Origin: Chthoniobacter flavus
GTDB lineage: Bacteria; Verrucomicrobiota; Verrucomicrobiia; Chthoniobacterales; JACTMZ01
Reading direction: 5' to 3'
DNA: 64,000 bases
Assembly (NCBI GenBank): GCA_945878135.1
Contig: CAMDUL010000005.1
Coordinates: 1 to 64,000 of the forward strand
Made by a program: the position numbers and the translations under genes. Positions 53,863 through 63,527 of this stretch are shown here, one piece after another. The notes beneath the pieces are model-generated. The model worked only from the letters and a program-made list of their open reading frames with translations. It was not told the origin of the DNA and searched no databases. Each line of letters starts with the position of its first letter. Position 1 is the first letter of the stretch.

Positions 53863-56800
53863 TCAGCTGCTCTGCGCCTCCTTCGCGTGGCCGGCCCCGT
53901 GGCCGTTGTGATCGTCGCCGTGTCCGCCGTGGTGCGGATGACCGTTGGCCCAGCCGACTTTGTCCGCGCCGGGCATGGCCATGTTCGGGTTCTTGATCCG
54001 CGCGAGGTAGGTCGTGCGCGGGCTAACGTTGAGATATTTCAGCATTTCGTAATTTCGCGGCTCGGTCTTGAGCTTGGCCACGCGGCTGTCCGGATCCTTG
54101 ATGTTGCCGAAGACGATCGATTCCGAAGGACACGCCTGCTGGCAAGCGCTTTTCACTTCGGGGAAAGGCACGAGTGATTTGTCGGACGCGCCGGCGCGCA
54201 CGGTCTGCGTGATGCGCGCTTCCTCGATACGCTGGATGCAATAGGTGCATTTCTCCATCACGCCGCGCATGCGCACGGTGACGTTCGGGTTTTTCGACAT
54301 CTGCAGGCTGTCGGCCATGCCTTTCTTGGCGAATGGTCCGAGATACAACTGGTCGAGCGGCCGCTGGTTGTAGTCGAAGAAGTTGAAGCGGCGCACTTTC
54401 CACGGGCAGTTGTTCGCGCAATAGCGCGTGCCGATGCAGCGGTTGTAGGCCATGAGATTGAGGCCGTCCTCGCTGTGCACCGTGGCGTTGACCGGGCAGA
54501 CTGTTTCGCACGGCGCGTTCTCGCAGTGCTGGCACATGATGGCCTGGGTGAGCATTTCCGGATCGTTCTCGTCGCCCGCGAAATAGCGGTCCATGCGGAT
54601 CCACGCCATGTTGCGTCCGCGCGAAACCTGGTCCTTGCCGACGATGGGCACGTTGTTCTCGGCCTGGCAGGCCACGACGCAGGCGTTGCAACCGGTGCAG
54701 GTGCTGAGGTCGACGGTCATGCCCCACTGCTCGGGCGAAGTGAGTGGCGGATGGGTGAAGAGGGAAATGTTCGGCGGGATATGTCCGTCCATCCCCATGG
54801 TCCGGGCAAACGTCGGCTCTTTGGCGTAACGCTCCGCCGTGCCTTCGCGCACCAGATCGCGGCCTTCCATGCTCTGGTGGGTCTGCGTCTCGGCGAATTT
54901 GTGCTTCGCGCCGGTGCGTTTGAGCGAGGCATTCGAGACGTGCGACATTCCGCGCGTGGTGCGCAGAGGATAGGCATTGCAGCCGACTTTGTCGGAAACA
55001 GCCGTGATGTCCACGCGGCCGTAGCCGAGCGCGATACTGACCGAGCCGTCGGCATGGCCGGGCGCGATGAGCGCGGGCGCCTCGATCGCGCGGTCGCCGG
55101 CGGAAAGCTGCACCATGTCGCCGGTGGCGACGCCGAGTTCTTTCGCCGTGGCCGGACTGAGCAACGCGGCGTTGTCCCACGTGATCTTGGTCGCGAAGTC
55201 CGGCGTCTCCTGCAGCCAACCGTTGTTGGCATAGCGTCCGTCGTCGAGCGTGGTGCTCGCGATGAAAGCGATGTCGAGTCCGCCGGTTTCGGGACGGAAA
55301 GACGCGGCGAGCGCGGCGGCCCCGCCCGCATTGAAAGAAAGCGGCGCGTCGGGCCACGCGGTGTCGGGCAAAAATCCCTGACGGAGAAATTCGGTCCACT
55401 TCGCCTCGAGGTCGCCGCCGCCCGCAATCTGGGCGAAAGTTTCGCGCACGAGCTGCGGGCCGATCGGCTGTTCGTTGCCGGCAAGGCGGTTCAAAATTTC
55501 CAGTTCGTTCACGCCGTCCCAAAGCGGGAGGACCATGGGCTGCACGGCGCAGATCGTGCCGTCCGCACTGCGCGTGTCGCCCCAGCTTTCGAGGTAATGG
55601 GCCTGCGGCACATGCCAGGTGCAGGCGGCGGATGTCTCGTCTTCGTACAGACCGAGCCTCACGCTGACCGGCACGCCGGAGAGCAGCTCGCCGAAGCGCA
55701 GGTCGGCCGGCGCGTTGTAAACCGGATTGCCCCCGAGGATGAAAAGACTCTGCACGCGTCCGGCCTGCAGGGCGGCGGCGAGATCCGCGATGGTCGCGGA
55801 CGGCGCGGATTCGGCGCGCATGCCGCGCAGGGTCTGACCCGGAGCGCCGAGTGCATTGTTGATGGCCAGGCCGAGGGCCTGCAGCGCGGCGGGCTGCTGG
55901 TCGCCGACCACGACGACACTCTTGCCGCGCGAGGCGGCGAGGTCTTTGGCGCACTCGGTGATCCATTGCGGATCAGCGGAAAGCGGGCCGGATGGAAACG
56001 CGGCAACGACGGACGAAAGATTTCCATCGCCGGTGAGCGACGCGATTTGCTCGCCGAGCGCGCGGAGGAAGGGGCCAACTTCGGAAGGTTTGATGCGCAA
56101 GCGATGGTCAGCCACGCCGCCGGTCGAGGAATAATGCGTCTCGGCCACGTAGAGCCGGTTCATCGGTTGACCCGGCTCGCTGATGCGGCGGCGGGCCATG
56201 AATCCGCGCACTTGATCGAGTCCGCTGAACGACGCGTTGAGGAAATCGTTGTCGACGGCGAGGACTTTGTCCGCGCGGCTGAAGTCCGGCGTCACGGCGA
56301 CATTAGCGCCGAAGCATGCGGCGAGCGCGGCATCGGTTTCGTCCGCGCCGAGCGGCTCGTATTCGGCCCAGAGCAGATTCGGATATTTTTGGCGCAACTG
56401 CGCGAGCAAGCGGTCGCGCGTGGGCGAAGCATGGCGTTCGGCGAGGAAGGCGAGTCCGGCGCCGCCGTTGGCCGCGGCGGCGGCGGCGATTTCGTCGAGT
56501 TTGGCGCCGAGCGCGGCGGCATCGGTTTTCGTGCCGGCGGATTTGATCAGCTTCGAACGGTTCGGATCGTAGAGGTCGAGGACCGAGGCCTGCGCGAAGG
56601 TGTCCGTGCCGCCATTGCTGATCGGATGCAGCGGATTGCCTTCCAGTTTGGTCGGACGTCCGTCGCTCGTCGTGGCGATGAGCGGCATGGCGCCGTGGCG
56701 GCGCGGCATGGACGTGGCGTAGTAGAGAAATTTGCCCGGGATGGTCCACTCGGCGCTCTTGGTGAAAGGCACGAGATACGCTTCGGGGCGGCGGCAACCG

Positions 56801-57009
56801 GTCAGACCGATGCCGGCGAGGGCCATCGAGCCGCCCATGAGTTGGAGGAAATTGCGGCGCGACAATTCGCCGCCGTGCCAATCGGACGCGCCCTGCGGGA
56901 ATTCGCGCTCGAGTTTGTCGGCGAAGTCGGGCGAGGAGGCCAATTCGTCGAGGCTGCGCCAAATGTTCGGACGCGCTTCGCGCTCGGGATGAGGAAGGAC
57001 GCGTTTCAT
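53863..57009 (-). CDS. actB: Alternative complex III iron-sulfur/molybdopterin-like subunit ActB
   Basis: A 1048-residue protein made of two fused parts. A twin-Arg signal-like segment ([17 protein letters not shown], about 71-87) precedes a molybdopterin-oxidoreductase-like domain (about 100-730); in studied ACIII this part holds no Mo cofactor. An Fe-S domain (about 765-990) has four Cys clusters, as in [51 protein letters not shown], and [11 protein letters not shown] with [10 protein letters not shown] His-rich tail ([20 protein letters not shown] in part) may bind metal. It transfers electrons from quinol sites to the hemes. It is one base from actA. The start MKRVLPHP was chosen over an upstream in-frame start. 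Confidence 0.95.
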   Translation of the reverse strand: MKRVLPHPEREARPNIWRSLDELASSPDFADKLEREFPQGASDWHGGELSRRNFLQLMGGSMALAGIGLTGCRRPEAYLVPFTKSAEWTIPGKFLYYATSMPRRHGAMPLIATTSDGRPTKLEGNPLHPISNGGTDTFAQASVLDLYDPNRSKLIKSAGTKTDAAALGAKLDEIAAAAAANGGAGLAFLAERHASPTRDRLLAQLRQKYPNLLWAEYEPLGADETDAALAACFGANVAVTPDFSRADKVLAVDNDFLNASFSGLDQVRGFMARRRISEPGQPMNRLYVAETHYSSTGGVADHRLRIKPSEVGPFLRALGEQIASLTGDGNLSSVVAAFPSGPLSADPQWITECAKDLAASRGKSVVVVGDQQPAALQALGLAINNALGAPGQTLRGMRAESAPSATIADLAAALQAGRVQSLFILGGNPVYNAPADLRFGELLSGVPVSVRLGLYEDETSAACTWHVPQAHYLESWGDTRSADGTICAVQPMVLPLWDGVNELEILNRLAGNEQPIGPQLVRETFAQIAGGGDLEAKWTEFLRQGFLPDTAWPDAPLSFNAGGAAALAASFRPETGGLDIAFIASTTLDDGRYANNGWLQETPDFATKITWDNAALLSPATAKELGVATGDMVQLSAGDRAIEAPALIAPGHADGSVSIALGYGRVDITAVSDKVGCNAYPLRTTRGMSHVSNASLKRTGAKHKFAETQTHQSMEGRDLVREGTAERYAKEPTFARTMGMDGHIPPNISLFTHPPLTSPEQWGMTVDLSTCTGCNACVVACQAENNVPIVGKDQVSRGRNMAWIRMDRYFAGDENDPEMLTQAIMCQHCENAPCETVCPVNATVHSEDGLNLMAYNRCIGTRYCANNCPWKVRRFNFFDYNQRPLDQLYLGPFAKKGMADSLQMSKNPNVTVRMRGVMEKCTYCIQRIEEARITQTVRAGASDKSLVPFPEVKSACQQACPSESIVFGNIKDPDSRVAKLKTEPRNYEMLKYLNVSPRTTYLARIKNPNMAMPGADKVGWANGHPHHGGHGDDHNGHGAGHAKEAQSS

Positions 57010-57010
57010 G

Positions 57011-57664
57011 TCAGCGATGGCAGGCCCCGCAACCGACCGGCGGGTTGACGTTCCATTCCTTCTTGTATTGCGCACCCATGGCGAGCTGTTCCTGCGCGGA
57101 GGCCGGGCGCCAGTTCAGGTTGTAGATTTCCGAGGGCGGACGCAGGTGCAGCTCCGGCGCGCGGTGACACTCGAGGCACCAGGCCATGCTCAGCGGCTCG
57201 GCCTGGTAGACGACGGGCATTTCGTTGATCTGGCCGTGGCAGCTGTAGCAGCTGATGCCGCGGTTCACGTGCACCGCGTGGTTGAAATAGACGTAGTCGG
57301 GCGCCTTGTGGATGCGGATCCATTCGACCGGCGTGCCGGTTTCCCAGCTGGCCTTGACCACGGCCAGCTTCGGACTCTGGGCCTTGATCTGGGAGTGGCA
57401 GGCCATGCAGGTCTGGGTGTCGGGCACATTCGAGTGGGCGGCCACTTCGACGTGGGTATGACAGTAACGGCAATCCATCCCGAGCTGCTCCACGTGAATG
57501 GCGTGGGAAAAGGGGGCCGGTTGCTCCGGCATGTAGCCCACATTGGTGTATTTCGGGGTGAAATAATACCAGATGCCGCCCGTGACCACCGCGCCGAGAA
57601 CCAGCACTATGACCAGCAACTTCAGGGGCAGCCAGTTCGTCCAGCTTGGGAAAAAATTTGCCAT
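57011..57664 (-). CDS. actA: Alternative complex III pentaheme cytochrome c subunit ActA
   Basis: A 217-residue periplasmic cytochrome anchored by an N-terminal helix (about 14-34, KLLVIVLVLGAVVTGGIWYY in part). Five CXXCH sites are present: CRYCH, CMACH, CYSCH, CLECH and CGACH. This number and the arrangement, with His ligands in FSHAIHVEQLGMD and FNHAVHVNRGI, match ActA. It is the first gene of the act operon. The start MANFFPSWTNW was chosen because the upstream in-frame stretch covers the AT-rich promoter gap. Val-Ile at residues 18-19 is coded GTC-ATA. Confidence 0.96.
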   Translation of the reverse strand: MANFFPSWTNWLPLKLLVIVLVLGAVVTGGIWYYFTPKYTNVGYMPEQPAPFSHAIHVEQLGMDCRYCHTHVEVAAHSNVPDTQTCMACHSQIKAQSPKLAVVKASWETGTPVEWIRIHKAPDYVYFNHAVHVNRGISCYSCHGQINEMPVVYQAEPLSMAWCLECHRAPELHLRPPSEIYNLNWRPASAQEQLAMGAQYKKEWNVNPPVGCGACHR

Positions 57665-57719
57665 CCAATTAACGCGAAGCGCCTCAGGCGCGGATCGAAT
57701 GAGCGTATTATTAACGCAG

Positions 57720-57751
57720 CTAATAGCAACACCGTTTTGTCTCTGACAAAA
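57720..57751 (-). promoter_or_regulatory. Putative sigma-70-like promoter and small dyad upstream of actA
   Basis: On the minus strand, TTGTCA (57749-57744) and TATTAG (57725-57720) are spaced by 18 bases, close to the -35/-10 consensus. They lie about 55 bases upstream of the actA start in an AT-rich gap. TTTTGTC and GACAAAA (57735-57741 and 57745-57751) are perfect 7-bp arms with a 3-base loop overlapping the -35 box, a possible operator. The gap is shared with the divergent DUF192 gene. No transcript data support it. Confidence 0.4.
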
Positions 57752-57791
57752 ATTGTGAATTCCAGCGCGCTTTGTGCCTAAATGTATCCCC

Positions 57792-58280
57792 ATGCACCGG
57801 TCCATCCACGCGCCCCTCGCCACTGCGGTCATTATGATCTCGAGTTGCTTTTTTCATATTGAGCGTGTTGCTGCCCGCACGCCCCCGCAGGAAATCCTCC
57901 CCACCATCACGCTCCGCATCGGCACGGTCGCGGTCGAGGCCGAGGTGGCGGACGAAATCGATGAAAAGACCATCGGGTTGATGGGCCGCGAGGAATTGGC
58001 CGAGGGCAAAGCCATGCTTTTCGTCTTCCGCGAGCCGCAAGCCATGGGCTTTTGGATGCGCGACACTCTCGTCCCGCTTTCCATCGCCTACATCAATGCG
58101 GCGGGTGTCATCCGCGAGATCCACGACATGCAACCCCTCGACGAAACCCCGGCCCGCAGCGCCTTCCGCGATCTGCTCTACGCCCTCGAAGTCCCGCAAG
58201 GCTGGTTCCACAAAAACAAAATCCTCCCCGGCGACCGCATCACCGGCCTCCCCTCGCCCGAAACCGCGCAACCGGAGTAA
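57792..58280 (+). CDS. Exported DUF192 protein
   Basis: A 162-residue protein with an N-terminal hydrophobic segment (MHRSIHAPLATAVIMISSCFF in part, signal or anchor) and a DUF192 domain (about 45-155). Typical phrases are GLMGREELAEGKAMLFVF, MGFWMRDTLVPLSIAYIN and IREIHDMQPLDE. The family role is unknown. The start at ATG 57792 was chosen; a GTG at 57774 adds six residues. It diverges from actA and is followed by argD after 51 bases. Confidence 0.85.
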   Translation: MHRSIHAPLATAVIMISSCFFHIERVAARTPPQEILPTITLRIGTVAVEAEVADEIDEKTIGLMGREELAEGKAMLFVFREPQAMGFWMRDTLVPLSIAYINAAGVIREIHDMQPLDETPARSAFRDLLYALEVPQGWFHKNKILPGDRITGLPSPETAQPE

Positions 58281-58331
58281 GCGCAGCCGGTTCCTTGCCA
58301 CGCCTCAACGGACGCCTAACATCGGCCAGCC

Positions 58332-59576
58332 ATGTCCACGCGTCCGCAACCGACCACCGCCGAACTGTACGGGCAGTATGTCATGCCGACTTACGCGCGT
58401 TTCCCGCTCGCGTTGGCCCGCGGGGAGGGCGTCCGCGTCTGGGACGAGGACGGACGCGCTTATCTCGATTTCACCTCCGGCATCGCGGTCAATGCGCTCG
58501 GCCACGCGCACCCGGCCCTCCGCGAAGCCCTGGCAAGCCAGGCCGCCACACTGGTCCACACCTCGAATCTCTATCTGACCCGTCCGCAGGCCGAACTGGC
58601 CCGCCGTCTCACCGGCTTCGTCGGCACGCCGGGCAAAGTCTTTTTCTGCAACAGCGGGGCCGAAGCGAACGAAGGACTCTACAAACTGGCGCGCAAACAC
58701 GGCGCACCGCGCGGACGCCACGAGATTGTCACGCTCGAAGGCTCTTTCCACGGACGCACCCTCGGCGGGATTGCGGCGACCGGACAACTCAAAGTGAAGC
58801 TGGGATTCGGCCCGCCCGTCGGGGGATTCCTCAACGTCCCCGCGCGGATCGAATGCGTGGAAAACGCGGTGAACGGAAAAACCGCCGCCATCATGGTCGA
58901 ACCGATCCAGGGCGAAGGCGGCGTCCGTCCCCTCGCCGCGGAATTTCTCCGAGCCCTGCGCACGCTGTGCGATGAACACGGGTTGCTTTTGATTTATGAC
59001 GAAGTGCAGTGCGGACTCGGCCGCACCGGCCACTGGTGCGGATGGCAGGCCGCGGGAGCAGCCGACGCGGTGCCGGATGCGGTCAGCTGGGCCAAGGGCA
59101 TCGGCGGCGGCTTCCCGCTCGGGGCTTTCTGGGCCCGGGAAACTTTCGCCGATTTGCTCGGCCCCGGCACGCACGGCACGACCTACGGCGGATCCCCCCT
59201 CGCCTGCGCCGCGGCCAACGCGGTCTTCGACACAATCGAAAAAGAAGACCTGCTGGCCGCGGCCCGCGCACGCGGCACGCAACTGCGCGAAGCCGCGGCC
59301 GGGTTGCCCTTAGTCCGCGAAGTGCGCGGGGCCGGACTGCTCCTCGGAGTCGAAGTGGAGGATTTCGCACCGGTGGAAGGCGAGGAAGGCACGCCGGCCC
59401 TGCGCCTGACCAAGCGACTCATGGCGGCCGGTCTGCTCGTTGTCCCGGCGGGCGAACAGACTATCCGTCTGCTTCCGCCGCTCAATGTCAGCGCGGACGA
59501 ATGCGACGAGGCTATACAAATCCTGAGGGACGTCCTTTCTGCAGCTGAAAGTAGCAGCGGCGTCCCCGCCGCTTAA
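58332..59576 (+). CDS. argD: Acetylornithine/ornithine-type aminotransferase ArgD
   Basis: A 414-residue class III PLP aminotransferase. FCNSGAEANEGLYKLARKHG, the cofactor Asp in LLIYDEVQCGLGRTG, and the Schiff-base Lys in DAVSWAKGIGGGFPLGAF are canonical. HGTTYGGSPLACAAA also fits. It makes N-acetylornithine for Arg synthesis, supported by argF 83 bases downstream. The final residues (SSSGVPAA) and stop lie inside the palindromic repeat at 59548-59615, so the C-terminus may have been altered by repeat insertion. Confidence 0.93.
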   Translation: MSTRPQPTTAELYGQYVMPTYARFPLALARGEGVRVWDEDGRAYLDFTSGIAVNALGHAHPALREALASQAATLVHTSNLYLTRPQAELARRLTGFVGTPGKVFFCNSGAEANEGLYKLARKHGAPRGRHEIVTLEGSFHGRTLGGIAATGQLKVKLGFGPPVGGFLNVPARIECVENAVNGKTAAIMVEPIQGEGGVRPLAAEFLRALRTLCDEHGLLLIYDEVQCGLGRTGHWCGWQAAGAADAVPDAVSWAKGIGGGFPLGAFWARETFADLLGPGTHGTTYGGSPLACAAANAVFDTIEKEDLLAAARARGTQLREAAAGLPLVREVRGAGLLLGVEVEDFAPVEGEEGTPALRLTKRLMAAGLLVVPAGEQTIRLLPPLNVSADECDEAIQILRDVLSAAESSSGVPAA

Positions 59577-59615
59577 CCCCCCATCGACAAGCGGCGGGGA
59601 CGCCGCTTCTACTTT
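59548..59615. repeat. Palindromic repeat overlapping the argD 3' end
   Basis: Arms 59548-59574 and 59589-59615 (27 bases each, one mismatch) flank a 14-base loop. Each arm is itself near-palindromic around AGCGGCG-4-CGCCGCT. The right arm and following base match the element at 40226-40261 over 28 bases. The argD stop TAA is at 59574-59576, so the repeat codes for the last residues. An ACTTTATTTA run after the right arm could help termination. Confidence 0.85.
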
Positions 59616-59658
59616 ATTTACCGCGGCGCGTGGTTGCGGATAAACTGACGCCTTTCCC

Positions 59659-60555
59659 ATGAAGCACCTGCTCAGCATCGAATCCCTCGACGCGGCCACG
59701 ATCCACGGGATCCTGGCGCGCGCGGCGGAGCTGAAGCACCAACGCGGACCGCATCCCGAGGCGCCGCTGGCCGGCGAGTGCTGGGCGCTCATGTTCTCGA
59801 AATCCTCGACGCGCACGCGTTTGAGTTTCGAGGTGGGTATCCGCGAGCTGGGCGGGCAGCCGATTTTCCTCGCGGCCAATGACATCCAGCTCGGCCGCGG
59901 CGAACCCATACGCGACACCGCGCGCGTCATGGGCCGCATGGCGCACGGCGCGGTCATCCGCACCTTCGCCCAAGCCGATGTCGAGGAATTCGCCGCGCTG
60001 AGCGGCATCCGCACGATCAATGCGCTGACCGACGAAGAGCACCCGTGCCAGATTTTGAGCGACCTTTTCACCATCGCGGAAAAGCGCGGCGCGCTCGACG
60101 GACTCACCGTCACTTTCATCGGTGACGGCGACTGCAACGTGGCGCGCTCGTGGATCTGGGCCGCGGCCAGGCTGGGCTTCGCATTGCGCATCGCCGCGCC
60201 GTCCAAATTCCAACCGCCGGCCGAACTGGTGCGACGCGCGGGCGGCAACATCACGGTGACGACCGATGTTCTCGGGGCCAGCGACGGGGCCGATGTGCTC
60301 TACACCGACGTGTGGGTCAGCATGGGCAAAGAGGACGAGGCCGCTTTCCGCCTCGCCCAATTCGGCGGCTACCAGATCAACCGCGCGGCCGTCGACGCGG
60401 CCGGGGGCACGCCGCTGGTCATGCACTGTCTGCCGGCTTACCGCGGCAAGGAAATCACCGACGATATTTTCGAGGCGAACGCGCCGACGATTTTCGACCA
60501 GGCGGAAAACCGCCTGCACGCGCAGAAAGCGGTGCTCACGCTGCTGGAAAAATAG
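59659..60555 (+). CDS. argF: Ornithine carbamoyltransferase ArgF
   Basis: A 298-residue enzyme that makes citrulline from ornithine and carbamoyl phosphate. The carbamoyl-phosphate site KSSTRTRLSFEVG, HPCQILSDLFTI and the ornithine-site HCLPAYRGKEITDDIF are all typical. VWVSMGKEDEAA places it among ornithine rather than aspartate enzymes. It follows argD across the palindromic repeat, so the two may be transcribed separately. The stop is TAG, six bases from the convergent HAD gene. Confidence 0.96.
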   Translation: MKHLLSIESLDAATIHGILARAAELKHQRGPHPEAPLAGECWALMFSKSSTRTRLSFEVGIRELGGQPIFLAANDIQLGRGEPIRDTARVMGRMAHGAVIRTFAQADVEEFAALSGIRTINALTDEEHPCQILSDLFTIAEKRGALDGLTVTFIGDGDCNVARSWIWAAARLGFALRIAAPSKFQPPAELVRRAGGNITVTTDVLGASDGADVLYTDVWVSMGKEDEAAFRLAQFGGYQINRAAVDAAGGTPLVMHCLPAYRGKEITDDIFEANAPTIFDQAENRLHAQKAVLTLLEK

Positions 60556-60561
60556 CAGCGG

Positions 60562-61134
60562 TCAGACCAGCACCCAAGCCATCCCGGCCGCGCGCGCGGC
60601 TTCGGCGCCGGTGGCCGTATCCTCGAAAACCAGGCAGTGCGCGGGCGCGACTTGCAGGCGCGCCGCGGCGGTGAGGAAAGGATCCGGGTGCGGCTTGCCG
60701 CGGTCGTAGTCCTCGGCGGCGATGACCTCGCGGAACAAGCCGCGGATGTCCAGCGCGGACAAAGTCCGCTCGACCAGATCGCGGTGTCCCCCGGAGGCCA
60801 CGGCCAAAGGAACCTTCCCGTGGAATTCGCGGGCCAGCGCCACCACATCGTGTTTGGCTTCCACCCGCGGGATGGACTGCCGGTAGTAATCCTCCTTGCG
60901 CCGCACGACTTCCTCGACGTCGAGCGCGAGGCCGAACCTCGTGTTCAACCTCCGCACGATTTCCGCCGTCGGCACCCCGCCCCACTCGTAGAAAAGTTCC
61001 TCCGGGTAAACACCCCCGCAATCCGCCATGGACCGACTCCACGCCTCGTAGTGCAGGTGCATATTGTCCGCCAGCGTCCCGTCGCAATCGAAGATGAAGG
61101 CGCGGAAATCCCCGGCCGGGAGCGGCAGCGCCAT
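60562..61134 (-). CDS. HAD-superfamily phosphatase (beta-phosphoglucomutase/YqaB-like)
   Basis: A 190-residue haloacid-dehalogenase-fold protein. Motif I FIFDCDGTLADNMHLHYEAW (in part) has both catalytic Asp residues. Motif II is in AVASGGHRD, and motifs III/IV in GKPHPDPFLTAA and LVFEDTATGAEAARAAGM. A small cap domain lies between motifs I and II. The DNMHLHYEAW form resembles fructose-1-phosphate or beta-phosphoglucomutase relatives, but the substrate is open. It lies 2 bases after the TPR gene and may be cotranscribed with it. Confidence 0.88.
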   Translation of the reverse strand: MALPLPAGDFRAFIFDCDGTLADNMHLHYEAWSRSMADCGGVYPEELFYEWGGVPTAEIVRRLNTRFGLALDVEEVVRRKEDYYRQSIPRVEAKHDVVALAREFHGKVPLAVASGGHRDLVERTLSALDIRGLFREVIAAEDYDRGKPHPDPFLTAAARLQVAPAHCLVFEDTATGAEAARAAGMAWVLV

Positions 61135-61136
61135 GG

Positions 61137-63527
61137 TCAGGACGAAGCGGGCGTTTTGAAATCGGGGTAACGGCGCTGCCGTTCCTCACGCGCCCGGTCG
61201 GCGTCGGCCATGTTGTCGGCCTGACGGTAAGCCTGCTCGGCCAGCACGAGCGCTTCGGGGGTGAGGTCTTTTTCGTCATAAAGCAAGGCCACGGCCATGA
61301 AAGCACGCGCCGCGTCGTCATAACGGTCCTGGGCAAACAAGGCGCGTCCGTTGGCCAGGCGGGCCTCGGCATTGAGGCGTCCCTCCGGCTGGAGTTTGAG
61401 CGCCTCCTCGGCCTGAGCTTTGGCGCCCTCGAGGTCCTTGAGGCCGATGAGCGCCTCGGACAGCAGGAGGTGCGCGCGCGCCTTGGTTTTCGGTTCGTGC
61501 ACCCGCGCGAGGAAATTCTCCAGCGTGGTGCGCGCGCCGCCGTTTTGACCCGCGCCGATTTGCGCCTGCGCCAAAGCGAGGCGGAGGTCGTCGCTCGCGT
61601 CGTCCGTCCCGGCCACCGCGGCGAGCATCTCCACCGCCTCGGCGTGCCGGCCTTTCTCGAGGGCCGTGAGCCCGAGCCAGGTGCGGACTTCGGCCGGGGC
61701 TTTGTCCGCCCCGAGTGCCGCGGCCTCGCGCGCCGCGGCCTCGCGGTCCTCCGCATAGTAGTGCGACAGCAGCAACCGCAGCGTGGCTCTTTCGCCGTAT
61801 TTGGCCGGGTCCATCTCGCGCGCTTTTTCCAGTCCGGCCACCGCGTCGGCATACTTCTTGTTCTCGAATGCGGTGTAGCCGGTCCAGAAATGGGCCTGCG
61901 CCGCCGACTTGGTCGCGGGAAATTCGGCGAGGACCCGCTGGAAGGCGGCCGTCATCTCGGCGGTGCGGCCGAGGCTGCCGAGGAGCAAGGCGGACTGGAT
62001 CATGGCATCCTCGCGTTCGGGGGTGCCGGGGAATTTGTCGATGACCACCCCGAAGTCGGCCAGCGCTTCCTCGCGCTGCCCGTTCTCGAGTTGGGCCAGC
62101 GCGCGCTGGGCGTAGGCCGAGGCGATCTGCGGGTGGCGCGGATACTGCATGATGAAGCTCGTGAGGGCGGTCACCGCGAGGTCGTATTTCTGCTGTTGCA
62201 GGCGGCACCACGCGAGTTTGTAGAGGGCATCGGAGCGGTATTTCGCGGCCCCGCTGGCGGTCGAGGCTTCGGCATAGAGCGGTTCTGCGGCCGCGTAGTC
62301 GCGTTGTTCGAAGAGCAGCTCGGCCTTGAGCAGTTTGGCCCGCGACCGCTGGTCGGGATCGGCGGCGGCCGAAAGAAAACGGTCGATCTGCTCGGCGGCG
62401 CGTCCGTCACGCTGCGCGACGAGGCTGACCAGACGGTGGAAACCGGCTTCCCGCGCCGCGGCCGAAGACGGAAACCCGGTGACCAGCCGGTCGTAAAGAT
62501 CGAGGGCCTCGGCCTGCTCGCCGAGTTGGCGCCGGGCATTGGCCGCGAGCAGCAGCACCTCGGGCTGCGCGCCGGCCGGCAGGCCGGGCAGCAACGCGGC
62601 GGCGCGGTCGGCCACCGCCTGGTATTTGCCCTCCTCGTAGTCGAGACGCAACAGGCCGGACTCGGCCGGCGCTTGCCAGGCGCCCGCCGCGCGGTCGGCC
62701 GCGGCCTGTTCGAGCAAGGGCCGCGCCGCGGGGTAATCGCGCATGTCGATGGCGAGGAGTCCGCCCTTGACCGCCGAGGCCACGCGCACCGGCGCGTTGG
62801 TCGCCGAGGCCGCGAGCTGACGGTATTGCCGGAAGGCGCCCTCGCTCAGACCGGAACGCGCGTCGGCCTCGGCCAGGTCAAACATGGCGCGTTCGCGGTA
62901 GGGGTTATCGCCCTGCTGCGCGGCGACGTCGCGGTAGGCCGCGAGTGCCTCGACGCGCCGGTTGGCGGCGTCGAGCGCGCGGCCCTCGAAAAATTTCGCG
63001 GCCAGCCGCAGCTTCGGATCGCGCACGTGGTGCGCGGCGAGGCGGAAGGAAGCGGCGGCCGCCTCGTTGTCCCGAGCGGCGAACTGCATTTCACCGAGCC
63101 GGTAGGCGGCCGGGCCGACAAAATCGCCGCTGTTGAATTCCTTGATCAGTTCCGCGTAGGCCGTCATGGCCTCGGGTTCGCGCTGCAGCGAGCGCAGACT
63201 CTCGCCCAGACGGAAAAGCGCGGGCTGGCGGTCCGGTCCGCGCGGACGCGACTGCAGGAACTCGCGGTATTTGTCCGCGGCCAACTGGAACATCTTCTGC
63301 TGGTAAAGCGCGTTGGCCTGCTCGAGGGCGGCGAGCACGGGGTCGCCCATGGCGGCCGAGGGCAGGGCGCGGATTTCGCCGGGCGCCACGGCATCGGCGG
63401 TCGCGGGGGCGGCGGGCGTGACCGGTTGCGCGCGGGGCACGGCCGGCTCGGCGCGACGCACCTCGACCGGTTCCTCCTGCGCCATGACGGAGGACGCCGC
63501 GACGAGCAGCGGGAGGAATTTTCTCAT
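61137..63527 (-). CDS. Exported TPR-repeat protein next to ExbD
   Basis: A 796-residue protein with a signal peptide (MRKFLPLLVAASSVMAQ), a Pro/Ala-rich spacer (about 18-50) and tetratricopeptide-like helical repeats from about 65 to 790. Recurrent forms include ALYQQKMFQLAADKYREFLQ, ALYKLAWCRLQQQKYDLAV and ARAHLLLSEALIGLKDLEGA (each quoted in part). TPR proteins in this setting often connect ExbB/ExbD motors to envelope transport or gliding-like machines. The start overlaps the exbD stop as ATGA. No cargo is evident. Confidence 0.88.
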   Translation of the reverse strand: MRKFLPLLVAASSVMAQEEPVEVRRAEPAVPRAQPVTPAAPATADAVAPGEIRALPSAAMGDPVLAALEQANALYQQKMFQLAADKYREFLQSRPRGPDRQPALFRLGESLRSLQREPEAMTAYAELIKEFNSGDFVGPAAYRLGEMQFAARDNEAAAASFRLAAHHVRDPKLRLAAKFFEGRALDAANRRVEALAAYRDVAAQQGDNPYRERAMFDLAEADARSGLSEGAFRQYRQLAASATNAPVRVASAVKGGLLAIDMRDYPAARPLLEQAAADRAAGAWQAPAESGLLRLDYEEGKYQAVADRAAALLPGLPAGAQPEVLLLAANARRQLGEQAEALDLYDRLVTGFPSSAAAREAGFHRLVSLVAQRDGRAAEQIDRFLSAAADPDQRSRAKLLKAELLFEQRDYAAAEPLYAEASTASGAAKYRSDALYKLAWCRLQQQKYDLAVTALTSFIMQYPRHPQIASAYAQRALAQLENGQREEALADFGVVIDKFPGTPEREDAMIQSALLLGSLGRTAEMTAAFQRVLAEFPATKSAAQAHFWTGYTAFENKKYADAVAGLEKAREMDPAKYGERATLRLLLSHYYAEDREAAAREAAALGADKAPAEVRTWLGLTALEKGRHAEAVEMLAAVAGTDDASDDLRLALAQAQIGAGQNGGARTTLENFLARVHEPKTKARAHLLLSEALIGLKDLEGAKAQAEEALKLQPEGRLNAEARLANGRALFAQDRYDDAARAFMAVALLYDEKDLTPEALVLAEQAYRQADNMADADRAREERQRRYPDFKTPASS

